From: Bdellovibrionales bacterium
GTDB lineage: Bacteria > Bdellovibrionota > Bdellovibrionia > Bdellovibrionales > UBA1609
Direction of reading: 5' to 3'
DNA length: 62,443 nucleotides
Assembly: GCA_020630675.1 (NCBI GenBank)
Contig: JAHDIR010000013.1
Span: forward strand, 1 to 62,443
Both the position numbers and the translations under genes were made by a program. The notes beneath the pieces are model-generated. The model did not search any database, was not told the DNA's origin, and saw only the letters and a program-made list of their open reading frames with translations. Within the stretch, counting starts at the first letter, position 1. Each line of letters begins with the position of its first letter. Below are positions 1 to 8,366 of the stretch, piece by piece.

Positions 1-7
1 GAAATAA

Positions 8-84
8 TGGTTGGGATAAGCAGACTCGAACTGCTGACCTCCACGATGTCAACGTGGCGCTCTAACCAACTGAGCTATACCCCA
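8..84 (-). tRNA. tRNA-Val (GAC), CCA encoded
   Basis: On the minus strand a complete cloverleaf can be drawn. A 7-bp acceptor stem with one G-U pair joins 84-78 to 18-12. The D arm starts GCTC, a 5-bp CCACG/CGTGG anticodon stem carries the loop TTGACAT (anticodon GAC, valine), and a normal TTCGAGT T-loop follows. The discriminator is A and the 3' CCA is genomically encoded at 10-8. Confidence 0.95.
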
Positions 85-228
85 AGAATGTAATCAGAAG
101 TCCTTTATAGCTTTGATCTTAGTCATAGGTCAAGCATAGAGCCTGTTTAGATCTCTAGTTTTATTGAAATATCGCACTGTTATCAGCTAATTCTATAAAT
201 TTCTCAAAAAGCTTGTTAATATTTTTGT

Positions 229-1125
229 ATGAATTCATTCCATAGCCACAACCATAGTCATTGCCATTCGACTTCTTTCTCAAAGAATAGTCAGCTTCTA
301 GGCTTTGCTGTCTTTATTAATATTTTACTGACCTTGGCGCAGCTTTTTGCCGGTTATATAGCAGGTAGTTTGTCGTTAGTGGCTGATGCTCTTCATAATT
401 TTGGAGACGCAGGAGCTCTTGTTATTGCCCTTGTTGCTCATAAGGTTGCTAAGTGGCCCGCAAACAATAAAATGACATTTGGCTATCAGCGCTCTGAAAT
501 TTTAGGGGCTTTAATCAATTCAGTGGTGCTTATCATTGTTGCTCTTTACCTTTTATATTCTGGAGTCTCTAAGTGGCTGCAGCCATCTGCAGATATCAAC
601 GCTCAGGTTGTTATTTGGGTTTCCTTAGTGGCTCTAGTTATTGACGCTATTACAGCGGCTTTGATGTTTCGAGGGGCCAAAGAAAGTATTAATATGAAAG
701 CGGCCTATATGCATAATTTAATGGATGCTTTAACTTCTTTTGTGGTGATGATATCAGGTATTGCTATTTTATATTTTGAAATTTATAAAATAGATGCCAT
801 TGCGACCATATTAATTTCTATTTATATTGTTTGGCACACATACCCAATGTTAAGAAAAAGTGTGTTAATTTTAATGCAAGCCTCGCCAGATGAGATCAAC
901 ATGGAGCAGTTGAAAAAGTACTTATTAAGCCATAGTGAAGTTCAAACTATCGATCAAATTCATGTTTGGCAGTTAGATGACAATAACTTTTGTTTTTCGG
1001 GAAAATTAACACTTATGGCTTTGAGCCCTGAGGCAAAAGAGGGTTTGCGGCAAGAAATCAAAACCGCTTTAGAACACGATTTTAGCTTAAATCACTCGAC
1101 TTTAGAACTAGACTCTTCGATTTGA
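229..1125 (+). CDS. CDF family cation (Zn/Cd) efflux protein
   Basis: This 298-residue protein belongs to the cation diffusion facilitator family, inner-membrane proton antiporters that export Zn2+ or related divalent ions. The N-terminus is His-rich (HSHNHSHCHS, residues 5-14). About six membrane segments follow, with the two transport-site motifs HNFGD (after TM2) and HNLMD (TM5). A cytoplasmic C-terminal domain with a beta-alpha-beta metallochaperone-like fold begins near residue 205. There is no convincing Shine-Dalgarno before the ATG, but the His-rich segment is typical of real CDF N-termini, so I keep this start. The gene stands alone. Exact metal specificity cannot be read from the sequence. 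Confidence 0.92.
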   Translation: MNSFHSHNHSHCHSTSFSKNSQLLGFAVFINILLTLAQLFAGYIAGSLSLVADALHNFGDAGALVIALVAHKVAKWPANNKMTFGYQRSEILGALINSVVLIIVALYLLYSGVSKWLQPSADINAQVVIWVSLVALVIDAITAALMFRGAKESINMKAAYMHNLMDALTSFVVMISGIAILYFEIYKIDAIATILISIYIVWHTYPMLRKSVLILMQASPDEINMEQLKKYLLSHSEVQTIDQIHVWQLDDNNFCFSGKLTLMALSPEAKEGLRQEIKTALEHDFSLNHSTLELDSSI

Positions 1126-1336
1126 AGAGAAGATAGGCTTATTTACCATAATTGGTGCCTGAAAAAAATATAGGGTTTACACAGGGAGCCCCTTATTTAA
1201 CTTTATTAAGGGAGAAGGCCAGCTATTTTTAAAAGTAAGGTAAAACTTGCTTTTACAACAGTCATATTAGATATTTGACCCACTAATTTTAAATAATTGT
1301 TATTACCAGCCTTCAATGTTGGTGATTAGGGGTGTA

Positions 1337-2122
1337 ATGAAAGAAATTAACTTTTCAGGGAAAAAGGTCTTAGTTTGCGGAGCTTCACAAGGCATTGGCC
1401 GTAAAACAGCGGAGATTTTTGCTGAGCTTGGGGCGACAGTTATTCTTATGGCCAGAAATATTGAGCTACTAAAAGAGGTAAAAGCTGAGCTTCCCAATGG
1501 GGACCTTCATAAACTTTATGCCATTGATTTTTTGAATTTGTCATCTTTAGAAACAACCATAGATCAAATTTTACAAGAAACTAACGGTATTGATGTATTA
1601 GTTTGTAACTCTGGTGGGCCAGCTGCAGGCCCCTTAGTTAAGGCTGATCAAGAAAATTTTTTAAATGGGTTTACTCAGCATGTTTTAGCTAACCAGTTGC
1701 TCGTAAAGAAATTAAGTCCTCATATGATTGAAAATAAATTTGGTCGCGTAATCAATATTATATCCACGTCGGTAAAAGTTCCAATTCCGAACTTGGGTGT
1801 GTCTAATACCATTCGTGGAGCAGTTGCCAGCTGGTCAAAATCATTAGCCAATGAGTTAGGAAAACATAATATCACCTTTAATAATGTTCTTCCTGGCTAT
1901 ACTAAAACTGGTCGCTTGGAAAAATTAATAAAAGCCAGCTCTGAGCGCCAAGAAAAAACCCCGTCACAGGTGATTCAAGATTGGAAAGCCAAGGTGCCTA
2001 TGGCTAGGTTTGCTGAGCCTGAAGAGGTGGCTCAGTCTATTGTATTTTTAGCTAGCCCTTGGGCTTCTTATATTAATGGTATCAATTTACCTGTTGATGG
2101 GGGAAGGACTGGTACATTATGA
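1337..2122 (+). CDS. Atypical SDR family oxidoreductase (catalytic Tyr/Lys replaced)
   Basis: First gene of the aromatic-degradation-like operon. It is an NAD(P)-binding short-chain dehydrogenase/reductase with a Rossmann glycine motif (GASQGIG) near the N-terminus, the NxGG variant of NNAG, and the usual C-terminal PVDGG. The YxxxK active-site tetrad is not recognisable: the aligned segment reads SNTIR, as in a divergent SDR group of poorly known function. I start at ATG 1337 because AGGGG lies just upstream; an in-frame ATG at 1316 would add seven residues. It overlaps the next gene by ATGA, implying translational coupling. It could act on a ring or aldehyde intermediate, or have lost redox activity; sequence cannot decide. 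Confidence 0.85.
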   Translation: MKEINFSGKKVLVCGASQGIGRKTAEIFAELGATVILMARNIELLKEVKAELPNGDLHKLYAIDFLNLSSLETTIDQILQETNGIDVLVCNSGGPAAGPLVKADQENFLNGFTQHVLANQLLVKKLSPHMIENKFGRVINIISTSVKVPIPNLGVSNTIRGAVASWSKSLANELGKHNITFNNVLPGYTKTGRLEKLIKASSERQEKTPSQVIQDWKAKVPMARFAEPEEVAQSIVFLASPWASYINGINLPVDGGRTGTL

Positions 2123-3345
2123 AATATGATGTTTTTTTATCGATTTGCCAAAATGAAGTAGATGGCTTTTTACCCACTGAAAAACAAATGTTTGATAACT
2201 TTTTTTCACAAGTTGTACTTGCTGACAAATTAGGTTTTGAGACGGCCTGGATTGCCGAAACCCATTTGTCTTGTGAAACTCAAAAAACTGGAAGTCATCC
2301 TGTGATCCCTCACTTTGTTGGAGAAATTGGATTAAACACAGATATACTTCAAATGGCTTTGGCTGTTTTTTCTAAAACAAAACAAATCAATGTTGGCTCT
2401 GCGATTAGAAATATTTTATGTAATGGTGGACCAATTGCTCATGCTGAAAGTTTAAAAACTTTTTTAAACTTAATGAAGTACACGGGAAATGAAAATAGAA
2501 CTCTTCATTATGGTTTTGCGTCTGGGCGTTTTGAGTTTTCTAATCGACCTTATGGAATTATTCCTAGAAATGAAACAGAAAAGGCAGCCTGGCCGGTAGT
2601 GAAAGGGAAAATCTTACAAGAAGCCACCGAAATATTTTTAAGATTAATTAACGGTGAAACCCTAAGCTTTGAAGATGTACGCGTAAAAACTTTACAGCGC
2701 CAAGATTTTAGGCAAGAAGAAGACTGGAAAAAAGTTCAGCTTGCTCATCAAAAAGAATCTGGTGAACTTAAAGACAAAATTTTCTTGAAGCCCTATTGGC
2801 CTTTTGAAAAATTACGAATTATTCCTGCAGACGTCGATTTGTCTCAATTAAATTTAGTGATTGGAAGTCATGACCCTGCAACTCAGAAATTAGCCAATGA
2901 ATTTTTACCAGTGTCTGTTTTTAACCTTTCTATTACTCCTGCCGATGTTATTGAGAAAACTCACGAAAGAATGAAATCTGAATTTCATAGGGATGGGGGG
3001 CCTTGGCAACGCTCTTATATGCCTCGCACCGCTTTAGTTTATTTAGACGACAGCGAGGGGTTGAGTCGTGAAGAAAAAACGGCAAAGGCTCATGATAAAG
3101 CTCGTAGTGCTTGGGGAGCCTACTTAACAGCTATTCAAGGAACTTTGGACAAAGAAAAAGTCGAAAAAGCAGTAAGTAATACTTTAGCTGGAAGTCCTGA
3201 AGATTTAGCTGCGCAGATTAAGGAAAAATACCACCCTGAAGATAGATTAATGTTGTGGTTTGATTTTAATAACCATGACAATCATGACGTTTGTAAAAGC
3301 ATGAAAGTATTTAAAGAAAAAGTTATACCTTTGATTGAAAATTAA
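2119..3345 (+). CDS. LLM-class (luciferase-like) flavin-dependent monooxygenase
   Basis: This 408-residue protein has the luciferase-like monooxygenase layout: an N-terminal strand with acidic residues (residues 1-15), FETAWIAETH near residue 40, and a long TIM-barrel with the family's VGSAIRN-type strand. Family members are usually FMNH2- or F420-dependent oxygenases acting on small organic substrates. It is translationally coupled to the SDR (ATGA) and followed directly by an aldehyde dehydrogenase, so I infer an oxygenation step feeding the ring-cleavage genes, for example hydroxylation of an amino-aromatic. The substrate is not deducible. Confidence 0.88.
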   Translation: MKYDVFLSICQNEVDGFLPTEKQMFDNFFSQVVLADKLGFETAWIAETHLSCETQKTGSHPVIPHFVGEIGLNTDILQMALAVFSKTKQINVGSAIRNILCNGGPIAHAESLKTFLNLMKYTGNENRTLHYGFASGRFEFSNRPYGIIPRNETEKAAWPVVKGKILQEATEIFLRLINGETLSFEDVRVKTLQRQDFRQEEDWKKVQLAHQKESGELKDKIFLKPYWPFEKLRIIPADVDLSQLNLVIGSHDPATQKLANEFLPVSVFNLSITPADVIEKTHERMKSEFHRDGGPWQRSYMPRTALVYLDDSEGLSREEKTAKAHDKARSAWGAYLTAIQGTLDKEKVEKAVSNTLAGSPEDLAAQIKEKYHPEDRLMLWFDFNNHDNHDVCKSMKVFKEKVIPLIEN

Positions 3346-3358
3346 AAAGGGGAGCCCT

Positions 3359-4798
3359 GTGGAAGTTAAAAATTTTATAAATGGGGAATATGTTGATAGT
3401 CATAGTCAAAAAACAATAGATCTATATGACCCTTCAACGGGAAAGCCTTACGGTACTTTACCGGCTTCAGATGGTATCGATGTTGTTCAAGCTTATCAGT
3501 CTGCAAGAAAAGCTTTTGAAAGCTGGTCTAAAACCAAAACTGCTGAGCGTGTAGAAATCTTTCACCGTATTGCCGATTTAATTGAAAAAAATCAAGACCG
3601 CTTAGCTTTAGCAGAGTCCAAAGATGTCGGAAAGCCCTTATGGTTAGCTAAGGAAGTTGATATTCCTAGGGCGGCATGGAACTTTAGGTACTTTGCCGGA
3701 TTGATCGAACATCACCTTGATCAGTCGGCTAAGGTTGGCCAATCTTTAAGTTACACTTTAAACCAACCTATGGGGGTGGCTGGGTTAATTTCCCCCTGGA
3801 ACCTTCCTTTGTACCTGCTAACATGGAAAATTGCACCGGCCCTTATCATGGGAAATACGGCGGTTTGTAAACCTTCAGAAGTGACACCTGTGACTGCTTT
3901 TTTGCTGGGAGAAATTCTTAATGAGGCCGGTTTGCCGCCTGGGGTTTGTAATATTGTACAAGGAAATGGTGCCGATGCTGGTGCTGCTATTGTTTCTCAC
4001 CCAGGTATTCCTTTAATATCTTTCACGGGCGGAACGGCAACAGGGGAGAGAATTTCTAGTTTGGCAGCTCCTCACTTTAAAAAAGTTAGCCTAGAGTTAG
4101 GTGGAAAAAATGCTAACATTATTTTTAAAGATGCCAATATAAAAAAAGCAGTTCGAGGCTCTGTTCGTGCCAGTTTTTTAAACTCTGGACAAGTTTGTTT
4201 ATGTGGCTCAAGAGTTTTGGTTCAAGAAGCGGTTTATGATGAGTTCATGGAGCAATTTATTGCTGAGGTTAAAAACTTAAAAGTGGGACTGCCATCGGAT
4301 GAATCCGTTTTTATGGGGCCCGTTGTTTCCCAAGATCAAAAAGAAAAAGTTTTAGCTGCGATAACTCAAGCTAAAAAAGAAAATGGTGTAATTTTATGTG
4401 GAGAAGAAAATTTAGATATTCCCAAAGAAAATCAAGATGGATATTTTATTCGCCCCACAGTTGTTGCAGATCTCACTGATTGTTCTGATTTGTGGCAGCG
4501 AGAAATTTTTGGACCACTGGTTACTGTGAGGTCTTTTAAGTATGCTCATGAAGCTGTTAAGCTGGCTAATACTAGCCCGTATGGTTTGTCGGCAAGTATT
4601 TGGACTTCTGATTTATCTCGAGCTCACAAAGTAGCCCATGAAATTGAAGCGGGAACAGTCTGGGTGAATCAATGGTTAAAACGTGATTTGCGTATGCCAT
4701 TTGGTGGCTGGAAGCAGTCTGGTATTGGTCGAGATGGGGCTGAACATTCCTTAAGTTTTTATAGTGAGCAAAAAACTGTTTGCATAAATTTTGGGTAA
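3359..4798 (+). CDS. Aldehyde dehydrogenase, 2-aminomuconic/2-hydroxymuconic semialdehyde dehydrogenase-like
   Basis: NAD-dependent aldehyde dehydrogenase of about 479 residues. Visible family landmarks are SPWNLPL (cofactor-site Asn), FTGGTATG, the general-base segment LELGGKN and the nucleophile segment NSGQVC, plus a C-terminal PFGGWKQSG. I place the start at GTG 3359, preceded by a strong AAAAAGGGGAG, rather than an in-frame ATG at 3335 inside the previous gene. Next to two LigB-type dioxygenase subunits and a RidA gene, it best fits AmnC, which oxidises 2-aminomuconic 6-semialdehyde to 2-aminomuconate; the related hydroxymuconic enzyme (DmpC/XylG) is the alternative. Confidence 0.88.
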   Translation: MEVKNFINGEYVDSHSQKTIDLYDPSTGKPYGTLPASDGIDVVQAYQSARKAFESWSKTKTAERVEIFHRIADLIEKNQDRLALAESKDVGKPLWLAKEVDIPRAAWNFRYFAGLIEHHLDQSAKVGQSLSYTLNQPMGVAGLISPWNLPLYLLTWKIAPALIMGNTAVCKPSEVTPVTAFLLGEILNEAGLPPGVCNIVQGNGADAGAAIVSHPGIPLISFTGGTATGERISSLAAPHFKKVSLELGGKNANIIFKDANIKKAVRGSVRASFLNSGQVCLCGSRVLVQEAVYDEFMEQFIAEVKNLKVGLPSDESVFMGPVVSQDQKEKVLAAITQAKKENGVILCGEENLDIPKENQDGYFIRPTVVADLTDCSDLWQREIFGPLVTVRSFKYAHEAVKLANTSPYGLSASIWTSDLSRAHKVAHEIEAGTVWVNQWLKRDLRMPFGGWKQSGIGRDGAEHSLSFYSEQKTVCINFG

Positions 4799-4821
4799 TT
4801 TAAAAAAAAAGGAGTTTATAT

Positions 4822-5697
4822 ATGTCTGGTAAAATCGTTGCAGGAGCCTTAGCGCCGCATCCTCCTCATTTGGTTTATGCAGAAAACCCAGAGCAAAATG
4901 AGCCCAAAGCTGAGTGCGGATGGGAAACTTTACGCTGGGGCTATGAGTCTTTAAGGCAAAACTTAAATCAAATAGACCATGATGTTTTGATTGTTCACTC
5001 TCCGCATTGGAGAACTCAAACGTCAACGCACTTTTCTGGAGTCTCTCGCTTAAAGTCTCTGTCTGTCGACCCTGTTTTTCCGAACCTTTTTCGTTATAAC
5101 TACGATATGAAGGTAGATGTTGAGCTTGCTGAGGCCATGTATGAAGAAACAAAGGCGGCGGGCCTGCCTGCAGAAATGATGAGAAATAAAAATTTCAGAG
5201 TCGATTATGGATCAATTGTTAGTTTGCATATGGTCAGTCCAACGTGGCAAAAACCGGTGGTGGTAGTTTCTAGTCAGGGGGGGGCTCAGTATTACAATAT
5301 ACACGTAATGCAAGACCTTATGACAGCGCTTGGAGAAGCCACAAGAAAAGCCATAGAAAGTTGTGGTCGAAAAGCGATATTATTAGCTAGTCATTCGTTG
5401 TCTCATCGTCACTTTGTTGAAGAACCGGATATTCCCGAAGATATGAGTAAAGAACATATTTACAACCATGGGCAGTACATTTGGGATATGAAGATGATTG
5501 AACTCATGAAGCAAGGTAAAATGAAAGAGTTTATTGATATTTTACCTGATTTCACTGAAATGACAGAAGCTGAAACTCATGGTGGTGGTTTGATCTGGAT
5601 GATGTCAGCAATGGGTTTTCCAAGCACACCTGCTAAGGTTCACGCCTACGGAACAGTGATTGGTACGGGTAATGCCGTGGTTGAGTGGCAAGCTTAA
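4822..5697 (+). CDS. Class III extradiol dioxygenase, catalytic (AmnB/LigB-like) subunit
   Basis: A 291-residue LigB-fold protein with a full set of candidate Fe(II) and base residues: H13 in APHPPH, H62 in HSPHW, H190/H194 in SHSLSH, and E250 in AETHGG. In this family (LigAB, AmnAB) such residues bind Fe(II) and cleave an aromatic ring next to a hydroxyl or amino group. The following gene is a LigB-fold partner lacking these residues, which matches the AmnB (catalytic)/AmnA (non-catalytic) heterotetramer of 2-aminophenol 1,6-dioxygenase. Shine-Dalgarno AAAAAGGAG precedes ATG 4822. The natural substrate (2-aminophenol, 3-hydroxyanthranilate or other) is inference. Confidence 0.85.
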   Translation: MSGKIVAGALAPHPPHLVYAENPEQNEPKAECGWETLRWGYESLRQNLNQIDHDVLIVHSPHWRTQTSTHFSGVSRLKSLSVDPVFPNLFRYNYDMKVDVELAEAMYEETKAAGLPAEMMRNKNFRVDYGSIVSLHMVSPTWQKPVVVVSSQGGAQYYNIHVMQDLMTALGEATRKAIESCGRKAILLASHSLSHRHFVEEPDIPEDMSKEHIYNHGQYIWDMKMIELMKQGKMKEFIDILPDFTEMTEAETHGGGLIWMMSAMGFPSTPAKVHAYGTVIGTGNAVVEWQA

Positions 5698-5749
5698 TCG
5701 TTTAATATAGATCAAGAGTTAAAGAGTAATTTTTTTAGGAGTAAAAAAA

Positions 5750-6757
5750 ATGTCAACAAATGAAAATGTTAATAAGCAAGACCCTCTTGCTGCCGGTTAC
5801 TACCTGCCTGGTTTGCCTCATATTTTACTGGCTCCCCATAAATATCCTGCTTGGCAAAAAGTGAATGCAGCCTTTCAAAAAGTGAAAGAAGAAATCGAAA
5901 ATATTCAACCAGATCTATTAATAATTTATAGCACCTATTGGGCCAGTGTTTTGGGTCATCAAATACAAGCTAGGCCAAACCCTGAGTGGATTCATGTTGA
6001 TGATCAATTTCATGCTCTTGGTGAGATACCCTACAAATTTAAAATGGATGCCGAGTTTGCCCATGCCTTTAAAGATGAATGCCAAAGCAAAGGGCTTCAT
6101 GCAAGAACGGTCAATTATCATGGTTTTCCAATCGATACTGGAACAGTTGTTGCCTTAAAGTTACTAAATCCAGAAAATAAAATTCCAGCGGTGGTTGTTT
6201 CTAGTAATGTTTATTCTGACCGTAGTGAAACTCTCATTTTAGGAAAGTCGGCGAGACGTACCGTTGAAAAAATGAACAAAAAAGCTGTGGCTATATGCAT
6301 TTCTTCATTATCGAATCGTTTACTGGAAAATTCTGAAGACAATTCTGAAAAAATTTATTCTAAAAAAGATGAAGAGTGGAATCAAAAAGTTTTAGAGTTC
6401 TTTCAAGATGGCCGTTTAGAAGATTTATCACAACTGTCCCGCCAATTTCATAAAGAAGCTCGGGTTAAAAAAGTAAATAACTTTAAACCGATGTGGTTCA
6501 TGGCCTCTCTTATGGGAGAGCATAACAACTATGAAGGTGTTGTTCATGAGTATCAGCCTATGTTGGGAACAGGAGCTGCCGTTGTTGGGCTCACTCCATC
6601 AGTGAGTAAGGCCAATCAGCTTGAGTTTGATGAGTCGAGTCCTGATGTTTTTGATGGTGAAAAAGATGTTCTAGGTGAATTAGAGTTTCCTGAGCGTCAA
6701 AATATGGGAAGGTCTCACCTTTCCGAGTTTGATGAAGGGAAAGGAGCTTTTTCATGA
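5750..6757 (+). CDS. LigB-fold non-catalytic (AmnA-like) dioxygenase subunit
   Basis: This 335-residue protein is a homologue of the previous subunit with the iron ligands gone. The second-ligand region reads YSTYW (residues 60-64) instead of HSPHW, and the SHSLSH segment is replaced by SSLSNR. YST-W and GFPIDTGT match my recollection of the alpha subunit of 2-aminophenol 1,6-dioxygenase. It is longer than the roughly 270 residues of AmnA: an acidic tail of about 55 residues follows the conserved MLGTGAAVVG segment. Shine-Dalgarno AGGAG precedes ATG 5750, and the gene overlaps the next one by ATGA. It probably forms a structural partner that shapes the active site of the catalytic subunit. 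Confidence 0.82.
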   Translation: MSTNENVNKQDPLAAGYYLPGLPHILLAPHKYPAWQKVNAAFQKVKEEIENIQPDLLIIYSTYWASVLGHQIQARPNPEWIHVDDQFHALGEIPYKFKMDAEFAHAFKDECQSKGLHARTVNYHGFPIDTGTVVALKLLNPENKIPAVVVSSNVYSDRSETLILGKSARRTVEKMNKKAVAICISSLSNRLLENSEDNSEKIYSKKDEEWNQKVLEFFQDGRLEDLSQLSRQFHKEARVKKVNNFKPMWFMASLMGEHNNYEGVVHEYQPMLGTGAAVVGLTPSVSKANQLEFDESSPDVFDGEKDVLGELEFPERQNMGRSHLSEFDEGKGAFS

Positions 6758-7854
6758 GTTCCATAAGTAACAGCAATAAGTACCCCTCTTCTTCTTTAGG
6801 TGAAACTGAAGCCGGAATTCCAACTGGGCGTGATGTCGAATGGCAACCTCTTGTCGACTATCGCCGAAACGGCGTGAGTGAAAATACTATTCACGGGGCT
6901 GTTTCTTGGTTTAGCGGAAACAAGTTAGTACATTCTTTTGGCGGTAATGTTTTGTGTTATGGTCGAAGCATGATGAAGCCTTTTTATATAAAAGTTTTTT
7001 CTGAAGAATTAAAAAGTAAAACTAACTGGAAGCAAAAAGCCATCAGTGTTTCTAGTCACAATGGTACAGTGGCTCATGTGGAGGCCGCCCTTTCTCTTTT
7101 ATCAAAAGGGGAGCGTGGTTTAATGCGCACGCCATTGGACTTGCCCTTGGTGCAGTTTGGTCGCCAGGTTCGAAGGCCTCGTCGTTGGTACAATAACTCT
7201 TCAGGTCATCATGCGGCTATACTGTTGGGTTGTCGATTAAAGGGTTGGAGTCGAGCCGGTTACACTTTACCTTCGCATAAAATTTTTGAAGGCTATAAAA
7301 AAGTGGTAAAAAGTTACCTAGGAGAGAGTTGGGCCCCTTTAAAAATTGCTCGTGATGGTGATGGTTTGCCGACCTGTTCTATGACAGTGAGTGAGCTTGC
7401 AAAATGTTACGCCGGACTTTCTTTGCGTAAAAATGAGGACTGGATTTGGGAGGCCATGTGTAAAGAGCCAGATTTAGTCGGAGGATATAATCGTTTAGAT
7501 ACAACCATTATTAAATCCTGCACAGGCAAAGTAATTGCTAAAGAAGGTGCTGACGGTCTTTTGGGTATGGCCATTGAGCATCCTGATTTCCCTGAGGGCT
7601 TAGGGGTTGTTATTAAAATAGCCCATGGTTGGAACCCTCAGGCCACTTGGTATGTTGCTCGTGGAATCTTAGGCTGTCTAGATTTTGAGTTAAGAAACCC
7701 TTATCCCTTACAGCGTCAAAAAGCTTTTTTAGTTCCTGGAATAGTGCCTGAATTTTTATTAGAAAAAATGAAAAAAATTAATACTTGGGACGATTGGGAC
7801 CCTGATAATGATCGTTGGTATTATGATTTAGAAAGGCATAAAGGTCTTTTGTAA
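6754..7854 (+). CDS. Asparaginase II (AnsA/ReAV-type) family protein with substituted metal-site residues
   Basis: A 366-residue member of the asparaginase_II family (Rhizobium etli thermolabile asparaginase type). Family landmarks are YGRSMMKPF (residues 69-77), SSHNGT (100-104) and NNSSGHHAAIL (147-157). In the characterised enzyme the zinc site is formed by Cys and Lys of the CSGKH motif and Cys of the DGCG motif. Here these are S149, H152 and D203 (SSGHH and DGDG), so all three ligands differ. It is coupled by ATGA to the dioxygenase alpha subunit. I infer a changed hydrolase or amidase, perhaps acting on an aminomuconate-derived compound, rather than a housekeeping asparaginase. Confidence 0.82.
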   Translation: MSSISNSNKYPSSSLGETEAGIPTGRDVEWQPLVDYRRNGVSENTIHGAVSWFSGNKLVHSFGGNVLCYGRSMMKPFYIKVFSEELKSKTNWKQKAISVSSHNGTVAHVEAALSLLSKGERGLMRTPLDLPLVQFGRQVRRPRRWYNNSSGHHAAILLGCRLKGWSRAGYTLPSHKIFEGYKKVVKSYLGESWAPLKIARDGDGLPTCSMTVSELAKCYAGLSLRKNEDWIWEAMCKEPDLVGGYNRLDTTIIKSCTGKVIAKEGADGLLGMAIEHPDFPEGLGVVIKIAHGWNPQATWYVARGILGCLDFELRNPYPLQRQKAFLVPGIVPEFLLEKMKKINTWDDWDPDNDRWYYDLERHKGLL

Positions 7855-7921
7855 AATTAGGGCAATCGTAATTAAATGAGCTCTTGTTTTTTTAATTGAA
7901 AATTTATTTTAGGAGAAAGTT

Positions 7922-8335
7922 ATGTCTGAGAAAATTATGACAAGTGGGGCGCCAGAGCCAGTGGGCGCTTACCCTCATGCAAGAATAGAGGGAGATTTTA
8001 TTTTTTTAAGTGGCGTGGGACCAAGAAAAAAAGGAAGCTCAGACATACCTGGTGTGACCTTAGATGATCAGGGAAACATAATTGACTATGATGTTGTGGT
8101 GCAAACAGAATCCGTCATTAACAACGTAAAAATGATTTTAGAGTCAATGGGGAAATCTTTGATGGATGTGATTGATGTTCAAGTCTTTTTAACAAACATG
8201 AAGGCAGATTTTAAAAAATTTAACCCTGTCTACGCGAAACATTTTACTGATATTGGTGCAACTCGAACAACCATTGAAGTAGGAGCTTTGCCAACGCCCA
8301 TTGCCGTTGAATTTAAAGTTATTGCAAAGTCTTAA
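7922..8335 (+). CDS. RidA family protein, 2-aminomuconate deaminase (AmnD)-like
   Basis: A 137-residue RidA/YjgF/UK114-family protein: GAPEPVGAYPHA at the start, a FLSGVGP strand, and ALPTPIAVEFKVIA at the end. The usual Arg of RidA proteins that binds the imine's carboxylate is not obvious (TTIEVGAL in place of RTTVEV-type strands, though a TRTT run precedes it). Known AmnD 2-aminomuconate deaminases belong to this superfamily, and the neighbouring LigB-type and aldehyde dehydrogenase genes suggest this role. General imine deamination is the alternative. AGGAGAAA sits seven bases before ATG 7922. A 67-bp gap separates it from the upstream gene; it is probably the last gene of the operon. Confidence 0.82.
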   Translation: MSEKIMTSGAPEPVGAYPHARIEGDFIFLSGVGPRKKGSSDIPGVTLDDQGNIIDYDVVVQTESVINNVKMILESMGKSLMDVIDVQVFLTNMKADFKKFNPVYAKHFTDIGATRTTIEVGALPTPIAVEFKVIAKS

Positions 8336-8366
8336 CTAATAATTTTTCTCAGTTCTTAGGATATAA

